The notes: a model not told the origin generated them from the sequence alone. 24,080 nucleotides of DNA from UBA4844 sp050943255 (GCA_050943255.1 JBMNOV010000029.1:1-24080), one strand, 5' to 3'. Shown: positions 16,303 to 23,735, counted from the stretch's first letter. Program-made: numbers and translations.

Positions 16303-16572
16303 TTAATCATAACTTGAATTCTTATAGAAATTGTTAATTGCTTCATCCAGGGCGCGACTGGCTATGAGAATTTCTGGATCAGTGAATGTTTTCCCTTGTT
16401 TTATCAAGTAATCAAGGTGATTACGCAATGATTCTATTAAATCAATTACTGGGGTATTGTTTTTTAAGGGGTTGCTTTCTTTTATAATTGCTTCGTCCCA
16501 TGCCAGCTTAATTGTACTAAAAGGATATCGAAAAGTGTTTTTAGGAGTTGTATCTATTGATGATAATACCAT
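16303..16572 (-). CDS. Spo0E-like sporulation regulatory protein
   Basis: This is a small protein of the Spo0E family, whose members dephosphorylate phospho-Spo0A and so delay sporulation. From the ATG at 16570-16572 it has 89 residues. A GTG 18 bases upstream overlaps the ribosome site AAAAGGTGGGG and is rejected. The C-terminal half shows the family helical hairpin: IESLRNHLDYLIKQGKTF, then DPEILIASRALDEAI with the signature SxxLD at about 72-76. The N-terminal 40 residues are extra relative to the usual 50-60-residue proteins and resemble nothing I know. It is divergent from an XRE regulator with a promoter and several palindromes between. Recognition rests on the short motif and pattern only. 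Confidence 0.7.
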   Translation of the reverse strand: MVLSSIDTTPKNTFRYPFSTIKLAWDEAIIKESNPLKNNTPVIDLIESLRNHLDYLIKQGKTFTDPEILIASRALDEAINNFYKNSSYD

Positions 16573-16615
16573 AATTCTTATGTTCCCCACCTTTTATATT
16601 AATAAATTCTAGCAA

Positions 16616-16626
16616 TTGTCAGACAA
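16616..16626. promoter_or_regulatory. Palindrome in the Spo0E-like leader
   Basis: TTGTCAGACAA is a perfect dyad around a central A, located just downstream of the predicted transcription start of the Spo0E-like gene. It resembles the TTGTTAGCAA that forms the -35 region of the XRE gene (16707-16716). Confidence 0.45.
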
Positions 16627-16639
16627 CAATGTCATATTC

Positions 16640-16668
16640 AGAATATCATGTTAACAAACAATGGTCAA
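16640..16668 (-). promoter_or_regulatory. Candidate sigma-A promoter of the Spo0E-like gene
   Basis: TTGACC (16663-16668) and TATTCT (16640-16645) on the minus strand are separated by exactly 17 bases. The spacer contains GTTAAC (16650-16655). A second copy, in the inverted context AGTTAACAT, lies at 16683-16691. Confidence 0.5.
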
Positions 16669-16706
16669 CTATATATTCCCTTAGTTAACATAAAATTCTA
16701 TAATAA

Positions 16707-16735
16707 TTGTTAGCAAACTACTTTTCTAGTAAAAT
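16707..16735 (+). promoter_or_regulatory. Candidate sigma-A promoter of the XRE regulator gene
   Basis: TTGTTA (16707-16712) and TAAAAT (16730-16735) are 17 bases apart. The predicted transcript would begin near 16742, only a few bases before the ribosome site AGGGGGGATC (16747-16756), which supports translation beginning at about 16758-16761. Confidence 0.55.
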
Positions 16736-16760
16736 TATAAAAATATAGGGGGGATCACTG

Positions 16761-17162
16761 CTGGGTTTTGATAAACAACGTTTTGCCAATTTATTAAAGT
16801 TGGCAAAAGGTGATAGATCTATAAATAAATATGGAAATGAGTCTCAAGTTGATCCTGGATATATATCACGGTTACTTCGTGGTTTGGTAGATAATGCGCC
16901 TAGCGCAGCGATAATTAAAAAATTGGCTGATGCAGCCTGGAATGGTGTTAGTGTTCATGAACTCTTGTCTTCAGCCGGTTATCTCGATCATTTACATTTC
17001 GATAAAAATAATTACTATGGAGATTTACCTAAGGCTAAAACTTCGGAGCAATGGGACAGGGTAATCGAAGAGGCCGTTCGATATAATATTTCACCTGAAG
17101 AGGCTTTCGATTTTATTAGTTCATTAGGTAGATCAATTGACAGGGTTAGGAAAAAAATCTAA
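16761..17162 (+). CDS. XRE-family transcriptional regulator, probable CTG start
   Basis: This helix-turn-helix regulator reads GFDKQRFANLLKLAKGDRSI, then QVDPGYISRLLRGL and AAIIKKLADAAWNGVSVHELL, the normal order of an XRE/Cro domain with its first helix at the very N-terminus. The first conventional start in frame is a TTG at 16800, but it removes helix 1. An in-frame TAG lies at 16746-16748, so the true start must fall in 16749-16799. That interval holds only CTG CTG at 16758 and 16761 as candidates, 4 and 7 bases after GGGGGG. With CTG 16761 the protein has 133 residues. The C-terminal tail (SEQWDRVIEEAVRYNISPEE) is a helical segment seen in such regulators. It precedes a DUF2889-like gene by 46 bases and diverges from the Spo0E-like gene. 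Confidence 0.75.
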   Translation: MGFDKQRFANLLKLAKGDRSINKYGNESQVDPGYISRLLRGLVDNAPSAAIIKKLADAAWNGVSVHELLSSAGYLDHLHFDKNNYYGDLPKAKTSEQWDRVIEEAVRYNISPEEAFDFISSLGRSIDRVRKKI

Positions 17163-17208
17163 TAAGTGAAGCAGTAAATTAATTAAAAAGAACAGGAGAC
17201 ATAGAATT

Positions 17209-18033
17209 ATGGAGTTTCTTAGACAGTCTTTTTGGCATAATTCAGTCATACGGGAGAGTGAGAGATACCTATTATCAAAAACCAGCTATCTGGATTCCCA
17301 GATGGAGTTGGTAGCGGTAATACGAGTGGAAGTCAACAGTCTGAAAATCAAGGATGCTTGGCTTGATCGTTTGGGACGGCCTGGAGCAATGGGGGAGAGC
17401 CGAGAGTATATTGAGAGTCTGAAAGGAATAGTAGCTTATTTAGGCAGTGGATTAGAGCTAAGGCATGCATTACAGGGAATAGAAAAAGAAATAGAGCGTT
17501 CACTTTTTAACAATTCAATTAAAGGTATTATACAGGCTGAGACCTTTTTTTATCAGGAAAGAGGTTTTAGTGATGCCGCTGCATATGATGATGCCTGGAA
17601 AGAGTTTTATAGTGGCTCTTGTTGCTATTATAGTAACCTGGGTCAGATTACAACCTCCTGGACAGATTATTGCGGCCAAACCTTGCGTAGAATCAACCTG
17701 TTTGACCGCTGCTTAAGTCAACAACTATATCGGGTTGACGAGGAGGTTTATATTATAAACGGCAGTTTAATAGATACATTTCATCAAATAAACACCTGCT
17801 TAAAACTAGATAAAAGGATGGGGGTTACAGCAGCTTTCGGCCAATTACTTAGAGTCCCTGATCCTGTGTGTCAGGCAGCAATCACAAAACTGGCAAATAT
17901 TAAAGGATATCGCCTACCCGATTTATCTAAAAAGGAGATCGCTACACTTTTAGGAGCAGGTGAAGGATGTGTACACTTGATTGACTTAGTTTATGAAAGT
18001 AAAAAAACCTTAGAACTGTATCTTAAACAGTAA
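17209..18033 (+). CDS. DUF2889-like protein of unknown function
   Basis: This 274-residue soluble protein is preceded by ACAGGAGAC and an ATG. The second half resembles DUF2889 as I recall it: LIDTFHQINTCLKLD near 187-201, then LLRVPDPVCQAAITKLANIKG (VPDPVCQAAITKL at 216-228) and GCVHLIDLVYESKKTL near 253-268, corresponding to the GCxHL ending. The first half has RVEVNSLKIKDAWLDR at about 39-54 and GESREYIESLKGIVAYLGSG at 62-81. No signal peptide or membrane segment is visible. It follows the XRE regulator on the same strand and ends at a strong terminator, so the two are probably cotranscribed. Family assignment is from memory and the biochemical role is unknown. Confidence 0.7.
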   Translation: MEFLRQSFWHNSVIRESERYLLSKTSYLDSQMELVAVIRVEVNSLKIKDAWLDRLGRPGAMGESREYIESLKGIVAYLGSGLELRHALQGIEKEIERSLFNNSIKGIIQAETFFYQERGFSDAAAYDDAWKEFYSGSCCYYSNLGQITTSWTDYCGQTLRRINLFDRCLSQQLYRVDEEVYIINGSLIDTFHQINTCLKLDKRMGVTAAFGQLLRVPDPVCQAAITKLANIKGYRLPDLSKKEIATLLGAGEGCVHLIDLVYESKKTLELYLKQ

Positions 18034-18051
18034 GAAGCGTTATAAATAAGA

Positions 18052-18092
18052 AACCCCATAGATGCCTTAAAGTATCTCTGGGGTTCTTTTTT
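18052..18092 (+). terminator. Intrinsic terminator after the DUF2889-like gene
   Basis: AACCCCATAGAT (18052-18063) pairs with ATCTCTGGGGTT (18074-18085) with one mismatch and is followed by CTTTTTT. The reverse strand also has a T-rich tail, so it may serve the convergent lipoprotein gene too. Confidence 0.8.
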
Positions 18093-18107
18093 GCAGCTGA
18101 TACTGAT

Positions 18108-19019
18108 TTACTTCTGGGAGTTAGAATCAGAGGAGGACTGTGACAGTTTCCTTTCCAACTTTTTTAAATTACTTATTGCTATTTCACCTTTTAATGCTAC
18201 CAGATTGATCTCCGCAATTTTTATAGCATTTTGTAGGTCACTTAGCGAAAAATCCACTTGTTGAGCCAACATTTTATCTTGTTGGCGAACTTGGGCAACT
18301 AGTATAGCCCGGGGAGCCTCAAGGGCAAGCATCCTGTCCTCAGCATTTTCCCATTCTCCACTGCTGGCTTCAGCTATAGCCGCCATCGTACCATAATTAA
18401 CCTGGTAAAATTCCAGGGGCTGCGGCATAGCAAACACCTTTGCCAATTCCCCGTAGCGACCATATAACTCAATAGCATATTTATAGCTTTGTTCATGATT
18501 CTGACTGCTTATAGCTAGGGTTAGTTCATCTAATACCTTTTCAAAACTTTCTCTTGAGTTGGCTGAGAATCCTGCCTCAGCTGCTTGAGGCTCAAGAGTG
18601 TTCCAATTACTATGCAGTTCTTTAAGACTTTGTATCTCCTTTTGCCATTTCCCAGTTTTTTGTTCTTGTATAGCTTGTTCAGGCTGTTTCTCTTGTTGCT
18701 GGTTCGGGTTAGCCTCACTATTTCCTCCATCCTGGGCACTTCCACCGCTGGAATCCGGTTGAGAACTTTTAGTCTCTTTTTCTGAAGATTCGGTTATATT
18801 TTGCAAATTAGGCGTTTTAACCATTTTTATTTTGCGGTCTAATTCAGTAATGATAGTATCTATACTTTCTAATACATCTTCCGCAGCAGTTGGGGCCTTC
18901 GGTTTTTGTCCAGTTGAAGGCTTTTGTGATGCTGAGTCGTTTTGACCACAACCGGGTAGGACGAATACTATGATTGCTAAAACTATCAGTAATTTCACTA
19001 TAGTTTCTCTACCGCGCAA
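18108..19019 (-). CDS. Hypothetical lipoprotein
   Basis: This is a secreted, lipid-anchored protein of about 303 residues with no family that I recognise. The start chosen is TTG at 19017-19019, eight bases after a near-perfect ribosome site GAGGTGAT; the upstream GTG (19028) overlaps that site. A hydrophobic segment KLLIVLAIIVFVLPGC ends in a lipobox with the lipid-modified cysteine at about residue 24. A low-complexity Ser/Gln/Pro/Glu-rich linker follows (about 25-125). The C-terminal half is helical and Ala/Glu-rich, with QSLKELHSNWNTLEPQA and WENAEDRMLALEAPRAI. A TATAAT (19075-19080) lies upstream. It stands between nhaA, on the same strand and 108 bases away, and a convergent terminator. 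Confidence 0.8.
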   Translation of the reverse strand: MRGRETIVKLLIVLAIIVFVLPGCGQNDSASQKPSTGQKPKAPTAAEDVLESIDTIITELDRKIKMVKTPNLQNITESSEKETKSSQPDSSGGSAQDGGNSEANPNQQQEKQPEQAIQEQKTGKWQKEIQSLKELHSNWNTLEPQAAEAGFSANSRESFEKVLDELTLAISSQNHEQSYKYAIELYGRYGELAKVFAMPQPLEFYQVNYGTMAAIAEASSGEWENAEDRMLALEAPRAILVAQVRQQDKMLAQQVDFSLSDLQNAIKIAEINLVALKGEIAISNLKKLERKLSQSSSDSNSQK

Positions 19020-19126
19020 ATCTATCACCTCAATAAATATACTATTGTATAAAACTACTAAAAAAAGTGGTATGATTATAATTTCCCTTAAATCTGATTT
19101 GCATGCGGAAGATACTATAAATTAAT

Positions 19127-20533
19127 TTAACACTGGCTAGTTGCTTCGACATTCGCAACTCGGTTACTATTATTGGCGTGTCCTTTTTGGGGAACGCTGT
19201 TACGTTCAGGTTCGCATTTTTTTTGAGTTGCCAGAAGTATGAGAGTACCTACAATTACTGAAATAGCAGATGCCAATAAAATACTAATTTTGGCTGTATT
19301 TAGTAAATCGTTTGAGGTAAAGGATAATGAAGCAATGAAAATGCACATCGTAAACCCAATTCCAGCAAGGCTGCCGGCGCCAATCATATGATGCCAAGTA
19401 ACATTTTTCGGTAGAGTAGTTACTTTAAAATGTACTAAGAGCCAAGTAGTCAGGGTAATTCCGAGCGGTTTTCCTATTACTAACCCCAGCATTATTCCTA
19501 ATGCTAAAGGTTCTTTTAAAGTTGCTATAGAACTGGTATCTATAATAACGCCGGCATTAGCCAGGGCAAAAACAGGCACAATAAAGAGGTATACAAAAGG
19601 TTTAATAGTGGTTTTCAAACGTTGCAATGGAGGCTGGAAGGAACAGCTAAAATAATTAATTTGCTCCAGGGTTTTTCTTGTAGGTTTGCTAACTAATATA
19701 TCATAACCACTAAGATTAGAGTCCTGTAACTTATTAAGCTCTTTTGTGGTTTGGGCAAGGAAATCTTGGCTGTTAATTTTGCTTTTGGCAGGTATTGTAA
19801 TAGCTAGCAACACTCCAGCAATTGTGGCATGTACACCTGAGTTTATTAAAGTAGCCCATAAAACAAGACCTAAAATAATGTAAAGCAACATGTTATTATT
19901 GCCCAAACGATTAAAGAGTAAAAGGAGTGCAAATATAAATGCAGCTGCTAACAGATAAAACCAGGAGATTGCGGTACCATAAAATAGTGCAATTACTATT
20001 ATGGCATAAAGATCATCAGCTATAGCCAGGGTGGCAAGAAATATCAAAATTCCTACAGGAATCCGACGTCCCAGTGCGTGGAGTATAGCCAGAGAAAAGG
20101 CAATGTCGGTAGCTATAGGTATACCCCATCCGGCTATTTCAGGGGGCTGATGATTAAATAAGATAAAGATACCGGCTGGTGCAATAACACCTCCTACTGC
20201 TGCTACAAGAGGAAGTGAAGCTTGTCGTAAGTCAGTTAGATCTCCTGCTACCATTTCTTGTTTTATATCAAGACCTATCATTAAAAAAAATACGGCCATT
20301 AGGCCATCATTAATCCAGTGCAGTAAATCATGTTCGAAACTAATATTACCTATATTAATACCAATAATTGTACTAAAAAACCTTTCGTAAACAGATCCCC
20401 AAGGAGAATTTGCCCATAAGAGGGCAACAAAGGTACATAACAATAAAAGAATAGTCCCAGTCGACGGACGCTTAATAAAATTATTAAAAAGGACGAAAAA
20501 ACTGTTAGACGATGTAGCTTTTTTAAGTTCCAT
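19127..20533 (-). CDS. nhaA: Na+/H+ antiporter NhaA
   Basis: This membrane antiporter exchanges cytoplasmic sodium for external protons. The 468 residues include the family signatures GLDIKQEM (87-94), GWGIPIATDIAFSL (135-148) and LAIADDLYAI (169-178). D143 corresponds to E. coli D133, and D173/D174 to the ion-binding D163/D164 pair. The glycine normally after DDL is a tyrosine here (DDLYAI). The C-terminal half has FALANAGVII and GKPLGITL. Compared with the 388-residue E. coli protein it has an enlarged loop (about 250-310, SKINSQDFLAQTTKELNKLQ and on) and a hydrophilic tail (437-468), as many Firmicute homologues do. GGGGGAG precedes the ATG. The upstream gap carries paired repeats that may regulate it. 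Confidence 0.94.
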   Translation of the reverse strand: MELKKATSSNSFFVLFNNFIKRPSTGTILLLLCTFVALLWANSPWGSVYERFFSTIIGINIGNISFEHDLLHWINDGLMAVFFLMIGLDIKQEMVAGDLTDLRQASLPLVAAVGGVIAPAGIFILFNHQPPEIAGWGIPIATDIAFSLAILHALGRRIPVGILIFLATLAIADDLYAIIVIALFYGTAISWFYLLAAAFIFALLLLFNRLGNNNMLLYIILGLVLWATLINSGVHATIAGVLLAITIPAKSKINSQDFLAQTTKELNKLQDSNLSGYDILVSKPTRKTLEQINYFSCSFQPPLQRLKTTIKPFVYLFIVPVFALANAGVIIDTSSIATLKEPLALGIMLGLVIGKPLGITLTTWLLVHFKVTTLPKNVTWHHMIGAGSLAGIGFTMCIFIASLSFTSNDLLNTAKISILLASAISVIVGTLILLATQKKCEPERNSVPQKGHANNSNRVANVEATSQC

Positions 20534-20616
20534 ATTATTTCTCCCCCTTTTCTACCTTCGGGAAACAACAACAAGTTAATTAATACTTATATAAATAAAA
20601 TTAAGAATATATGTAA

Positions 20617-20694
20617 TTAGGTGCAAGACAACATACACCTGCTATAATAATACGACACATGTATCGGTTTCAGGACATTATTGTTAGCCATCAC
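20617..20694 (-). CDS. Possible 25-residue leader or small protein upstream of nhaA
   Basis: GTG at 20692-20694 (followed at once by ATG) opens a 25-codon frame ending in TAA at 20617-20619. GGAGGT is spaced eight bases from the GTG, an excellent ribosome site. The peptide (starting MANNNVLKPIHVSYYYSR) resembles nothing I know. It precedes nhaA on the same strand by 83 bases and could be a leader peptide or a chance frame; the ribosome site is the main support. Confidence 0.4.
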   Translation of the reverse strand: MMANNNVLKPIHVSYYYSRCMLSCT

Positions 20695-20735
20695 TTTAAA
20701 ATACCTCCAATTATATTTTTGTAATTAAATATTAC

Positions 20736-20755
20736 CTGTATTAATTGTACAACAA
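20736..20755. repeat. Operator-like repeat, copy A
   Basis: CTGTATTAATTGTACAACAA contains the dyad TGTA-N7-TACA. It matches copy B at 17 of 20 positions. It lies upstream of the small ORF and nhaA on their strand. Confidence 0.6.
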
Positions 20756-20770
20756 ATATCATCTGAGTGT

Positions 20771-20790
20771 CTGTACAAATTATACAACAA
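20771..20790. repeat. Operator-like repeat, copy B
   Basis: CTGTACAAATTATACAACAA contains the dyad TGTA-N7-TACA, 35 bases from copy A, and on the minus strand includes TATAAT. The pairing and same orientation suggest cooperative binding of a regulator at the nhaA-side promoter. Confidence 0.6.
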
Positions 20791-21040
20791 CTATACACAT
20801 TATTATAAATATTCTTGTTGTTACACGGTTAAGTGGAGTAAAATTGAACATTATATAGAAGAAAGTGATTCCGCATTTAGAGGGAAAATAGAAGATGTTC
20901 ATTATGCGAAGTGATTATTCCAACTTGTTTAAGTAAAAAAAATATTTTCTCTTATATACTGATATTTGTCTTGTTATATTGTCCTTAAGAAAATACTAGT
21001 TATTGGCATTTATAAGTTCTTATAAGTATTTTACGCTGGT

Positions 21041-21631
21041 TTAATATTTAATGTTACTTTTCGAATGAGAATCTTGGCCGGTTACTCCCCCAGAGATTAT
21101 AAAAGCCATAATATCTGAACTAGCAGCATCTAGCAGGTGGACCTGATCCCGTGGAAAGACTAGTAACTGGCCGGCGAAATTGTATGACTGGGGAATATAG
21201 ACCGAGATATATTCAGAAAGGCCAAACCTAGCGAGGGAGTCACAGGTTATAAAACCAAGAACATGAGCACTATTATCGGAACCCAACTTAACCAGAACCG
21301 GTCGATTAAAGCTCTTCTTATCACCTGCAAGGGCATTTAGTAAATCTTTAAGAGCTCCATAAAGAATTTTGACTAAAGGCACATTGCTCATAAACTGGTC
21401 AAAGACCAATAATAAGCTTTGTGTTACAAAGTTGGATACTAAGAATCCGGTCAGTGTAATAATTGCTAATGTAATCACAAACCCTAGTCCGGGAAGGATT
21501 CCTATTCCAGGTAGAGGGATCCTTAACAAACTATCGACTTTAACAAAGATTATATAGACAACATATATTGTTATTACAATTGGCACCATAAATAGTAAAC
21601 CTTTTATAAAATAATTGGCTAATCTTTTCAT
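21041..21631 (-). CDS. DUF502 family membrane protein
   Basis: This 196-residue protein of the DUF502 family has unknown function. The ATG at 21629-21631 is chosen because AAGGAG lies eight bases upstream; the frame extends six codons to a TTG that contains this site. Two N-terminal membrane helices are visible (about 8-33 and 47-70), with the family phrases KGLLFMVPIVITIYVVYIIF (split: KGLLFMVPIVITI) and IPLPGIGILPGLG. They are followed by NVPLVKILYGALKDLLNAL and a soluble C-terminal part with YIPQSYNFAGQLLVFPRDQV. It is divergent from the sirtuin gene across a 95-base region with a perfect spaced dyad. Confidence 0.88.
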   Translation of the reverse strand: MKRLANYFIKGLLFMVPIVITIYVVYIIFVKVDSLLRIPLPGIGILPGLGFVITLAIITLTGFLVSNFVTQSLLLVFDQFMSNVPLVKILYGALKDLLNALAGDKKSFNRPVLVKLGSDNSAHVLGFITCDSLARFGLSEYISVYIPQSYNFAGQLLVFPRDQVHLLDAASSDIMAFIISGGVTGQDSHSKSNIKY

Positions 21632-21673
21632 GGAAACATCTCCTTGCAATTCCTGTGTTCTAATCTAACTAGG

Positions 21674-21698
21674 ATTTTACACCTTTATAATGTAAAAT
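21674..21698. promoter_or_regulatory. Perfect spaced dyad between DUF502 and sirtuin genes
   Basis: ATTTTACA (21674-21681) and TGTAAAAT (21691-21698) are perfect reverse complements separated by nine bases. The dyad overlaps TATAAT at 21686-21691, a candidate -10 for the sirtuin gene, so it could be a repressor site. Confidence 0.55.
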
Positions 21699-21726
21699 AA
21701 ACCTAAAAGATCTTGGGGGTAAATAG

Positions 21727-22482
21727 ATGGATAGTAATATACTGGATAAGGTTGTTTCTGTTTTAGCCAGTTCTAATAATACCGTTGTGGTAACAGGTGC
21801 AGGAATAAGTACTGAGGCCGGGATTCCTGACTTTCGTGGCGAAAAAGGTATTTATAAAACTCTGGGTGAGGATCGGGTAATGAATATAATTAATATTAAT
21901 TTTTTCAAGAAGAACCCCGAAAGTTTCTATGAATTTTATTTTAAATACTTTACTTTACCACAGGTAGAACCCAGCTTGGCTCATAAAATAATGGCACTTA
22001 TGGAGGATGAAGGAAGGATTAGTGCGGTTGTTACCCAGAATGTTGACGGACTGCATGAAAAGGCTGGAAGTCATAATGTTATTGCAGTGCATGGCACTCG
22101 TACCCGTTTTATTTGTACAAATAAAGATTGTAAAAGGTATTACAGTCGAGACAATGTATTAAAAATGAAGAAAAAAGTTCCGGAATGTATTGAGTGTGGT
22201 GGGGTACTTAAACCTGATGTGGTACTTTTTGGGGAACCGATTCAACAATTTAACAATGCCAGGGAACAGATAATGAATGCTGATGTTTTAATGGTAATAG
22301 GCTCTTCTCTGGTAGTTTACCCGTTAGCCGGGTTTGTCCAGGAATTTGCCGCAATTTCAAAGAATCTAATAATTATTAATAAAGGACCTACCCAAATGGA
22401 TTATGCAGCATTGGTTAAAGTCGAAGTTGGTGATTCTAATACAGGAGAGATACTGCAAAAAATTAAACGGCGTCTTATATAA
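21727..22482 (+). CDS. cobB: NAD-dependent protein deacylase, Sir2 family
   Basis: This 251-residue sirtuin would remove acyl groups from protein lysines using NAD and yield O-acyl-ADP-ribose. Motifs in order: TGAGISTEAGIPDFRG at 23-38, TQNVDGLH at 103-110, catalytic H122 in VHG, zinc cysteines C130, C135, C154 and C157, and KPDVVLFGE at 162-170, then GSSLVVYP at 192-199. The first zinc pair is CxxxxC instead of the usual CxxC. The compact length is the bacterial norm. GGGGGT lies before the ATG. It stands alone, divergent from DUF502. In acyl-CoA-rich fermenters such enzymes counter chemical protein acylation, which is an inference here. The symbol follows family usage. Confidence 0.92.
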   Translation: MDSNILDKVVSVLASSNNTVVVTGAGISTEAGIPDFRGEKGIYKTLGEDRVMNIININFFKKNPESFYEFYFKYFTLPQVEPSLAHKIMALMEDEGRISAVVTQNVDGLHEKAGSHNVIAVHGTRTRFICTNKDCKRYYSRDNVLKMKKKVPECIECGGVLKPDVVLFGEPIQQFNNAREQIMNADVLMVIGSSLVVYPLAGFVQEFAAISKNLIIINKGPTQMDYAALVKVEVGDSNTGEILQKIKRRLI

Positions 22483-22623
22483 TAACTGATGCACTAAGTA
22501 TTTAATGGATTCCATGCCAAAAGTAATAAAGCGAAATACTAAGCGATATTAATTATAGTGCTTATAGCGACACATCTGATTCAAATACATAGTAGTTGAC
22601 AAATGATTAGTTTTAAATGCCTG

Positions 22624-23655
22624 TTAATTAGCGTCTTCAAGTACTTTTTTATAAAGAAGTTCATAGGCGTCAAGCTCTGATTGCAACAAAAATTTCTTTT
22701 TTACCAAGCAACGGGCATTAGCCCCCATTTTTTGGCGCAGATCATAATCTGTAATTAGTTTATATGCAGCTATGGCTAAATCCTTCTTGTTATTTACGTA
22801 AAAACCTTCCTGGCCATTGGTAATTATATTAAGGTTCCCGGGTACAGCAGTTAGGAGGCAAGGTTTACCTAAGCTCATTGCTTCAAGGGCAGCTTGGGGC
22901 TGGCCTTCGCTCCAAGATGTATTGATTACGACATCACCTAATTGCAATAAACTATACATCTGGTTATGAGGAAATTCACCTAAATATAATGCCCAGGATA
23001 GCATATTGATTTGTTCCATTATAGTTTTATAATACTCTTGGTCAATTATAGTCCCCATTATTAGAAGGCGTAGCTGGGAAAAAACTGGTGCTAATATTTT
23101 TAAGGCATGAATAGCAAGTGTTATGTTTTTCACTGGTCTTAAACCGCTGGGTAGAAGGAATACAAAGTGATCTTGATTAAGTCCCAGCTGGCTACGAGTT
23201 GGGCCATCATTTTTTTCTAAGAACACTCCTTGCGGAATTGTAACTAGTTTATTAGTAAGTTGGGGACTAAGAGTTTGAAAGGTAGTTCTATAATAGTCTT
23301 CTAAAATTACTATATACTGGACGGAATTTAAGGTTTGCAGTATTTCAGTTGAGAAGTTATTAAGCATATCATAATTTACATCTGTACCGGTCATAGTAAC
23401 TACTAAAGGTAGTTTAGTTAATTGAGGGAATAGCTGCAAAACTTTGGTGAAATATGTGATATTAAGACCATGAATCAAGGAATAATAGTTTAGGTTTAAT
23501 AATTTTTGTAGTTCTTGCTGCCAGTTATTTGATTCTAATGAAAATAAATCTATAGGCAGGCCACGCTGGCCAAGACCGTGAAATAATCTTTGACTAGTAT
23601 GAGTATTACCGCGGGCTTTTTTATGAAAAGGGGTTATAAGTAATATACGGTTCAT
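22624..23655 (-). CDS. Glycosyltransferase family 4 (group 1)
   Basis: This 343-residue retaining glycosyltransferase has the GT-B fold. The N-terminal domain starts RILLITPFHKKARGN, with a glycine-containing loop and VVTMTGTDVN near 85-94. The C-terminal donor domain shows GLRPVKN at 171-177, with R173 and K176 in the phosphate-binding positions, IPQGVF at 140-145, and the E-x7-E motif SEGQPQAALEAMSLGKP with E250 and E258. AAGGCAG precedes the ATG. It lies between the sirtuin (convergent, 141 bases) and a bidirectional terminator, so it is likely monocistronic. Donor and acceptor cannot be told from sequence; no capsule or cell-wall cluster is adjacent. Confidence 0.9.
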   Translation of the reverse strand: MNRILLITPFHKKARGNTHTSQRLFHGLGQRGLPIDLFSLESNNWQQELQKLLNLNYYSLIHGLNITYFTKVLQLFPQLTKLPLVVTMTGTDVNYDMLNNFSTEILQTLNSVQYIVILEDYYRTTFQTLSPQLTNKLVTIPQGVFLEKNDGPTRSQLGLNQDHFVFLLPSGLRPVKNITLAIHALKILAPVFSQLRLLIMGTIIDQEYYKTIMEQINMLSWALYLGEFPHNQMYSLLQLGDVVINTSWSEGQPQAALEAMSLGKPCLLTAVPGNLNIITNGQEGFYVNNKKDLAIAAYKLITDYDLRQKMGANARCLVKKKFLLQSELDAYELLYKKVLEDAN

Positions 23656-23735
23656 AAATACACTGCCTTACCCGGTCTTTATAATTAGTTTATACATTAT
23701 TATGCATTATGAACAGTTAAAATTGTTTTCAAAAT

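Larger units (their letters stand above)
20534..21040. other. 507-bp intergenic region upstream of nhaA
   Basis: Besides the 25-codon ORF and the two repeats, the section 20800-21040 is AT-rich (about 20930-20990 is mostly A and T) with no gene, RNA or clear terminator visible. A tiny frame near 20895 (ATGTTCATTATGCGA) is too short to call. Confidence 0.45.

Noticed and set aside
16800..17162. TTG at 16800 as start of the XRE gene
   Set aside because: It would remove the first helix of the DNA-binding domain and has no ribosome site at the right distance.
20895..20936. 13-codon frame in the nhaA upstream gap
   Set aside because: Too short, with a badly spaced ribosome site.
22486..22560. 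AGTATTT/AAATACT inverted repeat after the sirtuin gene, considered as a terminator
   Set aside because: The arms are about 37 bases apart, AT-rich and not followed by a T-run.
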